A DNA stretch of 64,000 nt from Ustilaginoidea virens (GCF_000687475.1 NC_057316.1:5828001-5892000), one strand, 5' to 3'. Counted from the first letter of the stretch, positions 45,480 to 57,197 are shown. Numbers and translations: made by a program. The notes: a model not told the origin generated them from the sequence alone.

Positions 45480-46493
45480 ATGGCTGCGCCGTGGCGCAAC
45501 CTGACGAAAACTGCTGGCGCCCCCCCATCCCTGCAGGCTCCAAGGCTCCTGAGCGCTTCAAATGCTGCAGCTACGCAGCTCCCGTCCCTGGCTCACCTCG
45601 TGCCGCTCGTCCTGGCGCCTGTCCCGACCTGCCCCCCCGGCTCGAGCCCGGAACACGGGTTGCAGATTCCCTCACGCCCGCTGACTCAAACGTTCTTTGA
45701 TCGAACCGCGCCGAGCTCGACCGGCCGTGACAACAGCAAAGACGACTCCAGAGACCCAAACAAGGCCAAGCTCGGTAAAAGTGAGTACCTTCTCCCGCCA
45801 CGCTGTTGCTCGCATTTTTTGTTCGTCCTCGCTTTTTTTTCCCCCGCAAGCCCGTTTGCGCAACGGGGTTTTGCTCGCGCGCTGACAAGAATATTGGCCA
45901 CAGCCCTGCGGATACTCCAGGAGCGGCTGCCGACCTTGCTGCAGTCGCCGTTGCCGCAGGACATCCTGGCGCCCAACATATCTCTTCGACTCTTCCCCTC
46001 GACGCACCCTCACCTGCCTACCGTGTCTGGCAAAGTCGCCTACAACGCCGCGCTTTGGACGTCTCCCATCGCCTGGAACCGAGTCCCCATCATAGGCAAC
46101 GTCAAGCTGGAAATCTTGGCCGAGCGCGTGACTTCGGAGCCGCTGACCTTCCTCCCGCGCCGCGCCGGCGCCATACCCGAGCAGCTCGTGGTGCGGTGGT
46201 GCGAGAAGCGAAGATGCGACGGGCATTTGCCGGAGCCGGGCGGGATTGCCCGGGCTCTCTGGCGCGGAAGGGGAGCCGACCCGAACAAAGCCTTCACGGG
46301 TCTGTTCATCTTCGACTTTGACTCGGAAGGGAGAGTCTTGACGCACACAATCGAGCAGGCCCAGGAGGGCGGAAACTGGGAGAGCGGGATGGGCGCCAAG
46401 TTTGTGGGCTTGACGGACTGGCTTCTCGGCGGCATGAAGACTGGCGATGACAATCCTATACCCACGTTCAAGAGCCTCGACAAGGTGACGTAG
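45480..46493 (+). CDS. Conserved unknown, possibly mitochondrial
   Basis: Exons 45480-45780 and 45904-46493; 296 aa. The first 50 residues are Arg/Ala/Ser-rich with no acids (APWRNLTKTAGAPPSL...), like a mitochondrial targeting region. The second exon holds one compact domain with LRILQERLPTLLQSPLP, ILAPNISLRLFPSTHP, GKVAYNAALWTSPIAWNRVP, VKLEILAERV, FIFDFDSEGRVLTHTIEQ. That order of helix, then strands around a conserved core could be an NTF2/SnoaL-like fold, but this is a guess. The 123-nt intron (GTGAGT, CTGAC, CACAG) is in frame without stop, so both forms are translatable. No function is assigned. Confidence 0.7.
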   Translation: MAAPWRNLTKTAGAPPSLQAPRLLSASNAAATQLPSLAHLVPLVLAPVPTCPPGSSPEHGLQIPSRPLTQTFFDRTAPSSTGRDNSKDDSRDPNKAKLGKSEYLLPPRCCSHFLFVLAFFSPASPFAQRGFARALTRILATALRILQERLPTLLQSPLPQDILAPNISLRLFPSTHPHLPTVSGKVAYNAALWTSPIAWNRVPIIGNVKLEILAERVTSEPLTFLPRRAGAIPEQLVVRWCEKRRCDGHLPEPGGIARALWRGRGADPNKAFTGLFIFDFDSEGRVLTHTIEQAQEGGNWESGMGAKFVGLTDWLLGGMKTGDDNPIPTFKSLDKVT

Positions 46494-47252
46494 TTGAAGA
46501 GCAGGCGCAGGCGCAGGCGCAGGAGCATCTGTCGAGGGAGAAAAGAAACTCTGCTTGAACCCAAGCTACAGAGAGATACAGGGAGATGATAAAGTGGCCG
46601 GTGGTTTCCTGGAACGCTGTGCGAACAACCTTGAGCTCACAAGTCGTCACTTGTCAAAACATACATTCCTCTAACGAAGCGCTTGCACGATATAGATGTA
46701 TCATGTGTCTCTCCACCCTGTATTTGTGACGCTGATCAATATATGACAGGCGTGATATCCGTATGCGACCCTGTGAATGCTCGAGAAACTAGACTATCAG
46801 TACCCACTTAGCAATCGGAACTGGTGCATGATTCTCAATAATGGAAATGATGATATTCATGCATATAATCGACAACAGTAGCAGCAGCAGCTCTGACTTT
46901 CCACCATTCCATGCTCGCTCGTCACAACAGCCATTGCGCCTATTGATAGTACAATGCTGTCGCAACAAGCTACAAGGGTCCTTGGATGCAGGTCGTCCCT
47001 CCATCCGTAAAAACCCCTTGACTGGGGGCATTTCACAATATTCTGCCCTCCGAGTCAACGCGCCGCTCGACGTAACTTTAAAAAACACACAAACAAAGAT
47101 AAAAAAAAAAAGGGGGAAAGGAAAGGAATTCAAAGAGGAAAAAAAAGGGTTCAAAAAGGCCAGCTCGTATTTGGGACGGGGCGATTTTCCTGCAGCAGCA
47201 GGAGCCGTCCTCATGATACATGACTTCATTTGGAGGGCTCCCAGGGGGGGCC
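46494..47252. other. Intergenic, convergent: unknown gene / LSM1
   Basis: 3' flanks with short A-rich tracts (47098-47150). No gene seen. Confidence 0.55.
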
Positions 47253-47951
47253 TTAGAGAACCACTTCCCCGAGATTCTCGCCCTCAAAGCCCATGGTGGC
47301 CAGCTTCTTGAGCCTCTTCTTCTCCCTGGCTTTTTCAGCACACCGCTTCTCTTCGGCCAGCTTCTTCACAAACTCCATCTCAGCTGGCTGGAAACCGGGC
47401 GGCATATCGTCGTCCTTGTCCAGATCAATTTCCCCCAGAAGAAGCACGTTCTCCCCCCTGACCAGGAAAATGCCGTGCTCAATGTCGGCATAGTACCCTT
47501 GGGGCGTGCTCGGGTCACAGCCGGGTCGCGTTGCAAATATCCTTTCTGTTGTCGACTGGAGCACAAGATTAGCTGCGCGAGGAAGAGAAAGTCAGCCAAC
47601 TTGCCCGCCCCCACGGCCTCATTTGCGCCCCCCTATGCTGCCTTGTTAGTCTACACGATGACTCGCATACCGAATTGATCCCAACTTCGCAAAACACCTA
47701 TTAATTTCCTCCCGTCGCGTAAAACGACCATGAGTTTTTCTAGCAGCACCGGGTCGTTAGCCTCCGGCAACAAGGCTCGCAATCCGGGGTGTCTTTTGAG
47801 TTTTAAGCGTACTGTCAGTGAGATCTAGCAATTGGGCTGCCGTGGTAAACATCTGTGGCGGTAGCTGGGCAGGCGCATAAGGAGGGCCTCCGGGAGGGGG
47901 AGCCGGTCCTCCTTGCGTCGGGAGGGTGTCCGAGATGGAGAGGTTTTCCAT
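47253..47951 (-). CDS. LSM1: Sm-like protein Lsm1 (mRNA decapping activator)
   Basis: Exons 47951-47813, 47739-47671 and 47572-47253; 175 aa. Lsm1 marks the cytoplasmic Lsm1-7 ring that binds 3' ends of deadenylated mRNA and promotes decapping. Splicing rebuilds the Sm fold: [37 protein letters not shown] (Sm1, spread over three exons), then GYYADIEHGIFLVRGENVLLLGEIDLDKD (Sm2). The Lys/Glu-rich C-terminal helix (FVKKLAEEKRCAEKAREKKRLKKL) is typical of Lsm1. The start at 47951 is preferred to an upstream in-frame ATG at 48110, since the family begins close to the Pro-rich leader. Confidence 0.92.
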
Positions 47952-49303
47952 CGCTACCTCATGTGTACGAGTCAATGGTAGAGACTGGGAGAAACGTAAA
48001 TCCTTGGAAAATTTCCACGCGTTAAAAACATGGGCTTTGTACAGCGTGGCAAAGCGACGCCAGTCTTTTTGGCTGCAGCAAGGGAGAGTAATGATGAGGT
48101 CTTCTAGCACCTAAACCGCAAACAAGGTGTTCACTGTTAACAAAGATGGCTCTATCGATACCTTATTGGGCACGTGACGAGGGATGCGACATGTACGTCA
48201 CGTCAGACCAGACTCGGAAGGCGCTTAGAACATGCAGGGAAGGCGCGGGGCAAAGGGAAGATGAGGAAGGGGAGGAACAAAAAAGTCATCGAGGGGCTGC
48301 AAGCTGTAGCAGTAAGATATCTGCCATTTCTATTCCTTCCTTCCTTCCTTCCTTCTGTTTTTTTCCTTTCCTTTCCTTTTCTTTCCTCTTTTGAGAGAGA
48401 GGGGGGGGCAGGGCGGGGTGGCTGGGCTGTAGCCTTGTTGCTTGATTGACGTCATGCGCCGCGATTCAGCATTGTTGGCCACGGAATTTTAAACCTGTCA
48501 ATGCCACGTGTGCTTGCGCGAGTGCAGCTGGGGACAGAACACGCCTCGGCCTGTCGTGATGGCGAGTATGTGGAATCCCGTTCCGCTCAAAGAGGCGTTG
48601 ACGCTACTGGGCGTCTAAGCAAGTTTGATGGCTATCCAATTGGGAAACGACCAATTAGCTGGGATAATCCTCACCAGATTGCGTTTCTCCTTTATGCGTG
48701 AGAAATCATATGATGTGACTGTATACCCCCATGGCAAATCTCGTCGAAGAGCTGAGCTGCCTCGAAGCGTACCGTGACTCGACAGACAAGCCGCCTTCCT
48801 AGGTGTCTATGTGGGCAAATGCATCGGTTCCTTCGCCCTCAAAGGGTTTCCCTGATAATTTCCCCAAAACACCTGCCTCTTTTTTTTTTCTCTGTCTCTA
48901 CCCTTCCAACATGCTGCTGAAGTAAAGGGAGACTACTAGCTGGAAAAAAAAAAAGAAGAAAATAAAAGAACAAAGGAATTCAGAATGACAAGTCTATCCA
49001 TTCTCCCGCTAACGCCTGGTTATAAATGCGTAATAAATCCCTCAAAATGCCATAGTGAGCACGGCCGAGAAAAGGAAATTTCTTCAGATCCGCAGAAGAG
49101 AGTGAATATGCAACTTTTCCCGTCATGATAGCCCCGAGGCAATGCGAGGCAAGACTTCCATCGTCTTCATGTCTTGAGACAACGCTCAAGGCAGAAAAGA
49201 TCCAAGCCAGCCACTTGAACCCGCGACTTCCCAAAAAAGAAAAAAAAGAAAAGAAAAGAAAAAAAGAGCACGCTGCTCTGCGAGAACGAACCGTCAACGC
49301 TGT
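47952..49303. other. Intergenic: LSM1 promoter and Nudix gene 3' flank
   Basis: Contains a TTCC tetramer repeat (about 48335-48357) and a polypyrimidine tract after it. No supported gene. Confidence 0.55.
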
Positions 49304-49938
49304 CTACAGCTGGTTCATGGTTGAGCGTTGAAGTGCCTCCTGGAGTTCAGGTCTTGATGACAATATGTCTAAAGCTTGCCCATAGGTAAACCATTGGCGT
49401 TCTCTTTTGTGTTTTTCCGGCCAGTCCTCGATCTCGGCCAGCACGGTTGCCTGGAAGAATGAGTACCTGGCCCTGTCCTTGGATGACTTTGGCGGGCGTT
49501 TTTCGTCGATGGTGCCCAAATCGTAGTCAATCTGTATGGTAATCCCGGCCTCTTCCCAGGCCTCGCGAGTCGCCGCCTCCTCGCAAGTCTCGTCTGTCTC
49601 CCATCCTCCTTTCGGGAGCACCCAGCCCTTGCGTCGCGTCGACTGTATAAGCAGGACGAAATTCTGATCGGGGCTTAAGGGGACCACCCCAGCAACTAGT
49701 CGCTCGCCTTTAGAGTTGTATCCTGTTGTCGCGGGAAAACGGGGGGTTAGCTTCCCTGCATGCTGCCAAGGCGATGTCAAGAAATTGATGACGGAAAGTT
49801 TTCATGCCATGGAAGCATTCGACACGGCATCAGAAGGTATTAGCCTTGGTCAGTGGGCTTGTGCTCACTTTGCTTATTTCTCCCTGTTCGCGACTGCATC
49901 GACCGACCGTCCGTGGTCTCCTTCCCAGGGCCGGACAT
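49304..49938 (-). CDS. Nudix diphosphoinositol-polyphosphate phosphohydrolase
   Basis: Exons 49938-49869 and 49722-49304; 162 aa. It resembles the Aps1/Ddp1/DIPP branch that cuts inositol pyrophosphates and diadenosine polyphosphates. The Nudix box is complete at residues 62-84 (G62, E68, R76, E77, E80, E81, G83). The preceding basic patch STRRKGWVLPKGGW is typical of the DIPP branch. The start was located upstream of a 146-nt intron: exon 1 encodes 23 residues ending in RTGRNKQ and joins as RYNSKGERLVAG, as in related fungal proteins. Without that exon the protein would begin in the intron-derived frame. Substrate is inferred. Confidence 0.85.
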
Positions 49939-52064
49939 ACTAAAACCCTCGAATGTGGTTGCGACGCCTTTCTCCGTATGTGTCGGGAATGCTGTTTTGG
50001 CGGGGAGCGCAAGGGGGGGGGGGGAGGGGAGGGAACTGAAGCGGGCGGCAGTGCTACAACCCCGTCGTTGAGGCTTGCGTCTTGCAGCAAAGAGAGAAGC
50101 GATTATGGGGATTTCCAATTCATGATTGCATCTTTGAGGTTTTTTTTTTTTTTTTTTAACCTTTGGGGGGATGCCAATTTAGAGGGAAGTGAGGAAGGGA
50201 GAGGAACTCGGTGCGCGTAAGATGTCGTGACCTGGACCAGAGAAGAGGCTATGTACAACTGTGCAGTTCCCTGGGGGGGCGGTACTTGGCAGTGAACAGC
50301 AGCCAATACCAAGCCTCAGTGACTGACTCTAGGGACTATTGGGGGTTTGGCGGGGTTCGGTTCAGGCGGTGGGTGCGTCGGAGACGGCCAGCGAAGGCCA
50401 GCGAAAGCCAACCAGACACCACCCAAAGACGCTCTGGACCACTGCACCGGCTGGCCACATTGAAGTTTTCTTGTTCAGGCCGATCACGAATTAGTGACCC
50501 GACATGCTAATAGGAGCAAATTCCCGACATCCTCTGCCCAGAACAGAACTCCCATGTCGGTTCCATGTCGGTTCCATGTCCCGCTAACAGGCCTAGCCCG
50601 AAAAATAACGCTGGCTGGAACTGCGTACCGTACCGTACCGTACCGTACCAGACCAGGCTGTCTGTGGTACTCAGTAGGTACCTACCTAACCTACCTCCTT
50701 CGATGTCGTTATGTTCAATGTTGACTGGTGATAACTTGCAAGGTGCAAAACACATGCATCATTCTGCTTCGCTCGACTGAACAATGTGGCCCCCTCGGGT
50801 CCAAGGGCTCCAAGCAGACCCGAAAAGGCAAGGATTGAACATAGCGTGTGCACAGTGCACACACCAAACGCACACCTACCTAGGTTACATGTACTGTAGG
50901 TAAGGAGGTAGTTGACCTGGGGCAGCTGAGCAGCACTGGCTCCCAACCCGGTTGTTGCTGGAGCTCACTACATCTGGTACCAGCCAGACCAGACGCCTCC
51001 AATCACGGGTTACTTGCATGTGATGTACATTCTGGTGCCTCGTGCCTAGAAATAAAAGCAGATGGTTGACCACGGTGGGTGCAGGTGCAGTCATGGAAGG
51101 CATCGGGCCATGCCAGGGAGGGATGCCAACATACTCTCCAGTCTTTAGGGTAGGTTAGGAGGCACCTAAGCTGGAGGTACCTAAGAGAAGACGTCCTGTC
51201 CTGTAAACTGCCGAACCAAACAGATTGGGTAACGGTGACCGAAAACAGGGGCAGCTCTCATGCAACCAGATCCGGCAAGATAGAATTTACATGACGCATT
51301 CGGACATTGGCTTCCTGATCCGCTAGAAATCTCTACCCTTGAAATCGCTCATGTCCTGTGTCATTGAATGTATCTCATGGCAGCTGGAACCAATGATGAT
51401 GCTGTGGAAAGGAATCGAGGTTTATTAAAGCCCCGCATACACAGCACTATGAGGTAGGTGGAGGTACTTCTACGAGGTAGGTACATACATAATTTACACG
51501 ACCTGATATGAAGGTAGTGCCTCGGCACTTTACTAATAAACCAAACTCCAACCTGATCGTTTCTTCAACAATGCTTCGCCTACCAGACCCCTTTAAACCC
51601 GCTCTTTGCCTTTTGTTAGACAAGGAAAAGGCACCTTGGAGGGTAGATGTCTGGTCGAATTCGAACCACAACCACCTTGGGTTGCCAGGTTCCTACAGGG
51701 AAGTACGGAGTAAGGAGTACCTACCATCAACGCTACATGTACCGAGTACAGGCAGCTTCTCGTTTCTTCAGGCATTTAGGTAAGGTAATCAGTGAGGGCC
51801 TGGCAGTGGCACGAGCATCAGTCGGCAGAGGCTAGTTGACCAGACCAGGCCAGTCCGGGTCGAATTGCTCAACTTGCTGCGCGCCTCCAGCACAACAGCA
51901 CAACAACACCACCTCATGCCTTCCTTGAATGCTTTTGCAGACACGCTTCGTCAGCCCAGCCGGCTTTTCTCTTCTTCTTTTCCTTTCTTTACCCCCCTAC
52001 GGCAGTGACTTATCCCGCCCCTCTTCTTGGAATCCACAAGGGAATTTAACCCTCGGCTAGCACC
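49939..52064. promoter_or_regulatory. Divergent promoter region, Nudix gene / ATE1 (2.1 kb)
   Basis: No supported gene. Has a CGTAC pentamer repeat at 50624-50648, GGTACCTA-type motifs near 50680-50700, 50875-50905, 51170-51185 and 51470, a TACGGAGTA at 51704-51712, and a polyT run at 50139-50157. Confidence 0.5.
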
Positions 52065-54107
52065 ATGCAGACCCCTGAAGGCGCCTCAAGTGACTACAAC
52101 TATATTTCTCCAATCGGTGAGTTGGAACTTGTTGCCTTCTTTAAGAGATCAGCTCGAGCACTTCCACCGACTTCCACGTGCCTCATGTCCCATATCTTGT
52201 TGGTAGGAAGCACCGCGCCCTCTAGCACCACTCGCGGTATTTCGGAAGAATGGCATCGCCACATCGCACCGTTCTATACTATTTGCCGAAGAAGAAGAAG
52301 AAGAAGAAGAAGAAGAAGAAGAAGAAGAAGAAGAAGAAGAAGAAGAAGAAGAAGAAGAAGAAGAAGAAGAAGAAGAAGAAGAAGAAGAAGAAGAAAAAAG
52401 AAGAAAAAACCAAGACTGAGCTGGGGCGAGCAATTTCCTCTACTCTGGATCCACTGCAGCAGTATTTCTTTTTTATTTTTGCCTGTCTTGAATGGAATAG
52501 CACCCTGGCTGCTCGCCATGTCTAAAAGCTGCCGTGTTGACATCCTGTGACGACGTTGTATAGGTCAAATGAAGCTCGCAGGTTACTGACAGTTCACAGG
52601 ATATGCAAAGTCTTCGAGATGTGGCTACTGCGGCACCCGTAGTCAGAGTCAGTCAAAACGTGAATCATACTATACTCGATGTTGCTCGGCTATTTGAAAG
52701 AGTGAACGCGCAGGCGCAGGCGTCTGTTATACCGGACGAAAACGCTGCTGATAGTCTCAAGCCTCCGATCAACCGACTAATTACTGACGGCTTGGTGGCA
52801 CAGGCTTCTCGTACTATGCAAAGGCGACGTCACTGAGTCCCAGCTTCTATCAAACTCTTCTTGATCGATGTTGGCGTCGATCGGGCAAGCTGCTATATCG
52901 CCCAGATCAGAGGCGGTCATGCTGCCCGCATTATACGATTAGGCTTGACAGCGGCCGTTTCAGAGCCAAAAGAGACCAGCGTCATGCAGTCAATCGCTTC
53001 AACAAATTCGTTCTCGGAAACTCGTACTTGGAGGCAGCTGCCCGTCTACACCCAAAATCGCGAGAGGATACCAGGAAGCGTGACAATCACTTCTCCCTAG
53101 TCGACACAATTCATGAAGCAGAGTATGACAGGGTGAAATTCCCCCCCAATCCAGAGCATAAGTTCCACGTGACTCTTGAAGAAGACGAGTTCACGGAAGA
53201 GAAGTATCACGTGTATGATAACTATCAAAGAGTGGTTCACAAGGACCCCCCCCAGGATAGGAGCCCGCAAGCCTTTAAGCGCTTCCTTTGCAGCTCACCT
53301 CTGAGACGCGAGACTATGGTGACGGCAGATGGACGCCAAAGGAAGCTAGGATCGTACCACCAGTGCTACAGGCTGGATGGAGTCCTAGTTGCCATTGGCG
53401 TTTTAGACCTTCTCCCCGACTGTGTCAGTTCGGTCTACTTTCTTTACCATGAAAGTATCCACAAACATGCCCCGGGTAAGCTTGGGGCGTTGCGTGAGAT
53501 TGCCTTGGCCTCTGAAGCAGGGTATCGCTGGTGGTATCCCGGGTTTTACATTCACGACTGTCCCAAAATGAGGTACAAGATGGACTACTCTCCGCAGGAA
53601 ATACAGGACCCTGACAGCCTGGACTGGGGACCTCTAGATTCAAGCGTACTCGATTACTTGGACCGACACCCCTTTCTGAACCTGTCCCTGTTGAGGGAAA
53701 CTCGTCTACCCAACACACCCGGCAGAGACGTCAACAATGACGAAATGGGAGACTCGAAAAAACCAAGAGGAAGCAGCACGAACGATGAGCAGACTGTCGG
53801 CGACTGTCGCGAACTGACTGTGAATGATGGCGAAGGTTGCGACGACGGAGACGATGAGGACGTGCGCTCGCTTTTCGAATCTGGTATGCCCGGGATGAAA
53901 TCTCTATCGGAGATGATGCAGGTTGACCTGGATCACATAGCAGTCAAAGCCTTGGCTACAGGACCTCTTTATGAGACATCCGATCTAGTGGTCTGGGACT
54001 CCCAAACCATGACAGAGTGGCCTGGCATCAAAGCATCCGTGGCAGAGCTGGTATCGATCATTGGCCCAGATTTGATGGACTCGATTTGCTTAGACATGAC
54101 GCGTTGA
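52065..54107 (+). CDS. ATE1: Arginyl-tRNA--protein transferase Ate1
   Basis: Exons 52065-52116, 52600-52659 and 52804-54107; 471 aa. Ate1 adds arginine from Arg-tRNA to N-terminal Asp, Glu or oxidised Cys, marking proteins for the N-degron pathway. The N-terminal domain has the CGYC motif (after SSRCGYC) and the later CCPHYTIRLD, matching the family's cysteine pairs, with LLDRCWRRSGKLLYRP between. The C-terminal transferase domain shows SYHQCYRLDGVLVAIGVLDLLP, SSVYFLYHES, LGALREIALA, YRWWYPGFYIHDCPKMRYK. Exon 2's donor is uncertain: GTGAAT at 52660 (used here) or GTAGTC at 52639, which shortens the protein by 7 residues. Intron 1 (483 nt) holds 36 GAA triplets. The C-terminus has an acidic linker. 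Confidence 0.88.
52288..52395. repeat. (GAA)36 trinucleotide repeat in ATE1 intron 1
   Basis: Thirty-six uninterrupted GAA triplets, 108 bp, followed by imperfect GAA/AAA bases. It lies on the sense strand of the first intron of ATE1. Confidence 0.95.
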
Positions 54108-54909
54108 TTTCTCACGAGAAGAATATTGTGCGAATCTCGCGCTGACGGGGTGATGTTGAGCCACGCCGTACTGACGACCAGGACCAGTCTTGGTCAATTG
54201 ACCAGTCTTTTGGTCCTTTGCTGTGTACTCCGTAACGGAAGGGGGATACGAAAACTGCCGCTGCCCGACCAATGGCAAAGGAGCTGTGGACGATGCTTGC
54301 CCACCGTGCGTGTCCTTTGGGTTGTTTCTTCTTCTTCTTCTTCTTTTCACATTTGAAGGCATTGCCCATGTCGAACTCGGGTGCTGGTGAGCATGCATGG
54401 CGCTCACAACCTTTTGCCGTAGAATGCGTCTTGTTTCTTGACCAAGGGCTCTTGGATTGAGTGAATAGAAGCAGGCATTGTCGGCAGACCACCCTTTCCA
54501 GATTAAAGTACATGACACACAATGATGACTGGACATTTATCACAAGTGTGCAAAAATGAAACACGAAACAGGAAGACGGACTGGACCGCCGTGGTGAAAC
54601 GCATCGCGCAGTGCCTGCGACATGCGTCATGTCGACATAACTGTCAAGTACTCCGTACTCCGCAGGTACTCAGTACTCTGTACAGGCTCGTGCTCCCACA
54701 CAGGTACCTAATCTTATCAGCACGGGCCTGCAGCTTTGCGCCTTGGGAAAATTGAACCCTTTGCTTCCAAGCCGGAAAAGACGTCTGGTGCCTTCTATCG
54801 CTCTTGGATAATTTTTTTTATTTATTTTAGGAGAAAAAAACCTCCCACCCACGCATTGGTCATTCAGAATCGGTCATTCGGCATTGGCCCATTCGGCGGC
54901 GGCAGGGCC
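54108..54909. other. Intergenic: ATE1 3' flank and RRP42 promoter
   Basis: Has a TTC repeat at 54326-54347, and TACTCCGTA motifs at 54226-54234 and 54649-54658 followed by degenerate copies. No gene seen. Confidence 0.55.
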
Positions 54910-56157
54910 ATGGCCACTCAACAGACTCTTCTCTCGCCTGCCGAACTGGCGTACCTGCACAGTTCTCTGTCTCTGACCCCACCAGTCCGTCCTGATGGCC
55001 GCACGCCGACGCAGTTTCGACCGCTGACTGCAGAGACGGGTATTCTCCCCGGCACAAACGGCAGCGCTCGGGTTTGCTTCTCGGACGGGACCGAGGCCAT
55101 CGTGGGCGTCAAGGCTGAGATCGAGAAGACCCCGGGCCTGCACGACGGGCAAGAGGCAGGGAGCGGATCGAGCACCACCACCACCACCACCACCACCACC
55201 ACCACCACCAAGTCGGCAGGCGATGGGCCGAGGGCAAGGGGCGACTGGTTGGAGATGACGATTGAGATACCCGGCCAGAGGGACGACGAAGCCTCGACGG
55301 TGTTCCTTGCCCAGATGCTGAGGGAGGCGCTGCTTGCGGATGGGGAGTTTGCCAAGAAGCTCTGGATCAATCGGCGGTTTCACTGGAGGCTATACCTAGA
55401 TGTAAGGGGAAACTCTCTGCGCCGCCTTGTTGCTTTCATCATCATCTTCTTCTTCTTGTCATCATGGTTTTCCGCCTCACGATCAACTGCCCTGACGACT
55501 AATTCCCTGCCGAATGTTGCACAGGTCCTCCTCATCTCTCCGCCCTTGTCATATCCGCTTCCGCTCCTATCTCTCACAACCCATCTTGCGCTGCTCGCCA
55601 CCCGACTGCCACGGCTCAAGTCCGAGGGCGACGAAGATCCCTTGTTTGACGACGACTGGGAGTCGTCGACTTTTCTGTACCCTTCTGACGGCACCTCGGC
55701 TGGCTCCCGCCGACCACCCATCACCCTTTTGGTCATCGCGGTAGGGGGTAACATCATTTTCGACCCGTCCAAGGAAGAGCTGGCCGTGGCTGAGACGGCG
55801 TTGGCCATTTCCGTAGCAGAAGACGGGGGCCGCAGAGGTGCGGGCGACATGGATGTGGATTCGAAGCGCGACCTGCACCTGCTGTCCATGAGAACCATCG
55901 ACCCTCCATCGAGGTTGACACCGCCTGGTGTGCCCAACTCTGTCAATGTGGCAACGAACGGGGCTCAAGCCGCACCGGGACCGGGTGTGACGCAACAGAA
56001 GCAAGGCAAGGAAGATGAGTCTGCGGAAGGGGTCTGGAAGGCCCCCATCGGTGGGACCAAGGTTGCGGTTTTGGAAGCCATCATGGACGTAGTGCTTGAG
56101 AAGGGAGGTGTTGCGGAACAAGTACTGAATGCTCTGGAGGGCGTTGATTTGATGTAA
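54910..56157 (+). CDS. RRP42: Exosome core subunit Rrp42 (RNase PH fold)
   Basis: Exons 54910-55401 and 55525-56157; 374 aa. A non-catalytic ring subunit of the RNA exosome. The PH fold is visible: LSPAELAYLHSSL, VRPDGRTPTQFRPL, NGSARVCFSDGTEAIVGVKAEIEK, MLREALLADGEFAKKLWINRRFHWRLYLD, VLLISPPLSYPLPLLSLTTHLALLATRLPRL. A Thr run (12 residues) and Asp/Gly-rich inserts make it longer than most relatives. The 123-nt intron joins YLD to VLLIS in phase 0 and is itself in frame without stop. The ATG at 54910 is the first in frame with a good context. Confidence 0.9.
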   Translation: MATQQTLLSPAELAYLHSSLSLTPPVRPDGRTPTQFRPLTAETGILPGTNGSARVCFSDGTEAIVGVKAEIEKTPGLHDGQEAGSGSSTTTTTTTTTTTTKSAGDGPRARGDWLEMTIEIPGQRDDEASTVFLAQMLREALLADGEFAKKLWINRRFHWRLYLDVRGNSLRRLVAFIIIFFFLSSWFSASRSTALTTNSLPNVAQVLLISPPLSYPLPLLSLTTHLALLATRLPRLKSEGDEDPLFDDDWESSTFLYPSDGTSAGSRRPPITLLVIAVGGNIIFDPSKEELAVAETALAISVAEDGGRRGAGDMDVDSKRDLHLLSMRTIDPPSRLTPPGVPNSVNVATNGAQAAPGPGVTQQKQGKEDESAEGVWKAPIGGTKVAVLEAIMDVVLEKGGVAEQVLNALEGVDLM

Positions 56158-56334
56158 AAACTACCTCTCCTCATGTATACATACATGCAGCAATACCTCA
56201 ACTCGGTCCCAATGTGCAGTTCTAGATGAGACTGTGTGATTTCCCTTGTTTCCCCCAAAGGACAAGACGAAAAGCTTTTTTTTTTTTTCATCATCAGCCC
56301 AACGCCAACCCCACAACATCATGTTGCCAAGAAA

Positions 56335-57197
56335 TCAAAACAGGCCAAGCCACTTTTTCTTCGGTGCCGGCGTCTCGTCCGTCTCGGCGTTTGTGGCCAG
56401 CTCTTTACCCAGCGCAGCTGCCTCCAGCTCCTGCTCCGACTTTTCCTCGTCCTTGCCAAACACCATGGAAATTGGATCCTTGGTCTCGATGCCGTGAGCC
56501 TTCATGAAGTACCTGCGCTTGGCAACGTCGTCGAGATGACGTGTGCGATGCTCCGCGGCTTTCGTGGCCTTGTCCTTTTCGTGCAGCGCAATGACGTTCT
56601 TCCAAGCGGCAAAGAAGTAGGATGGGTGGTGCCAGAGATCGGAGACGGGGGGTACGAGCTCCTTGAAGGGCGAGTTGTAGGCGTAGTTCATGAAGAAGGT
56701 GTAAATGGCCATGGCGAACAGCGCTCCCTGGTGTTTTCAACAACGTGGTGTCAATGACGGGAAAGTTTTCTACTTGTTCCAACGTCCAGTCGAGCGAAAT
56801 TTGTCAAGAAACTCCGCCACGAGGCATCCCGTCTGTGGCGGCAAATTTCACGTACCATTGTGATAAAGGTATGCAGAAGACGGCTGTTCCAGAACCAATG
56901 GGACCAAGTTCCCTCGGGCGACATCAACCCGGGGTACTCCCTCTTGTTCTGCGCAGCGACTTCGGCCGCGGTCAGTTCCGGCCCGTAGTGCTTGGGCACG
57001 GCGTTGCGCTTGAGCCGGGACCCGTGGGACGGGGGGTTGAACCTGGCGGGCTTCTCGAGGACGATTGGCCTCGGAGGCTGGTCAGACGAGGAGGCGAAGC
57101 GGATGCGGACGTTTTGTGACGGCGGAATGCGGATGCCGCGCCAGAGCGGGCCTTGCAGCGGCAGCAGAAACCGCGGTATGACTGTTTTGGTTGCCAT
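56335..57197 (-). CDS. Mitochondrial membrane protein of unknown function
   Basis: Exons 57197-56856 and 56727-56335; 244 aa. The start at 57197 begins a presequence-like region (ATKTVIPRFLLPLQGPLWRG..., Arg-rich, no acids over about 35 residues). A conserved middle with PRPIVLEKPARFNPPSHGSR and NKREYPGLMSPEGTWSHWFWNSRLLHTFITM leads to one membrane helix (about residues 115-130, GALFAMAIYTFFMNYAY), then a Lys/Glu-rich tail ending in a KKKWLGLF motif. The intron joins TFITM to GALFAM in phase 0. It looks like a single-pass inner-membrane protein; no known function is recognised. It is divergent from cytochrome c. Confidence 0.7.
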
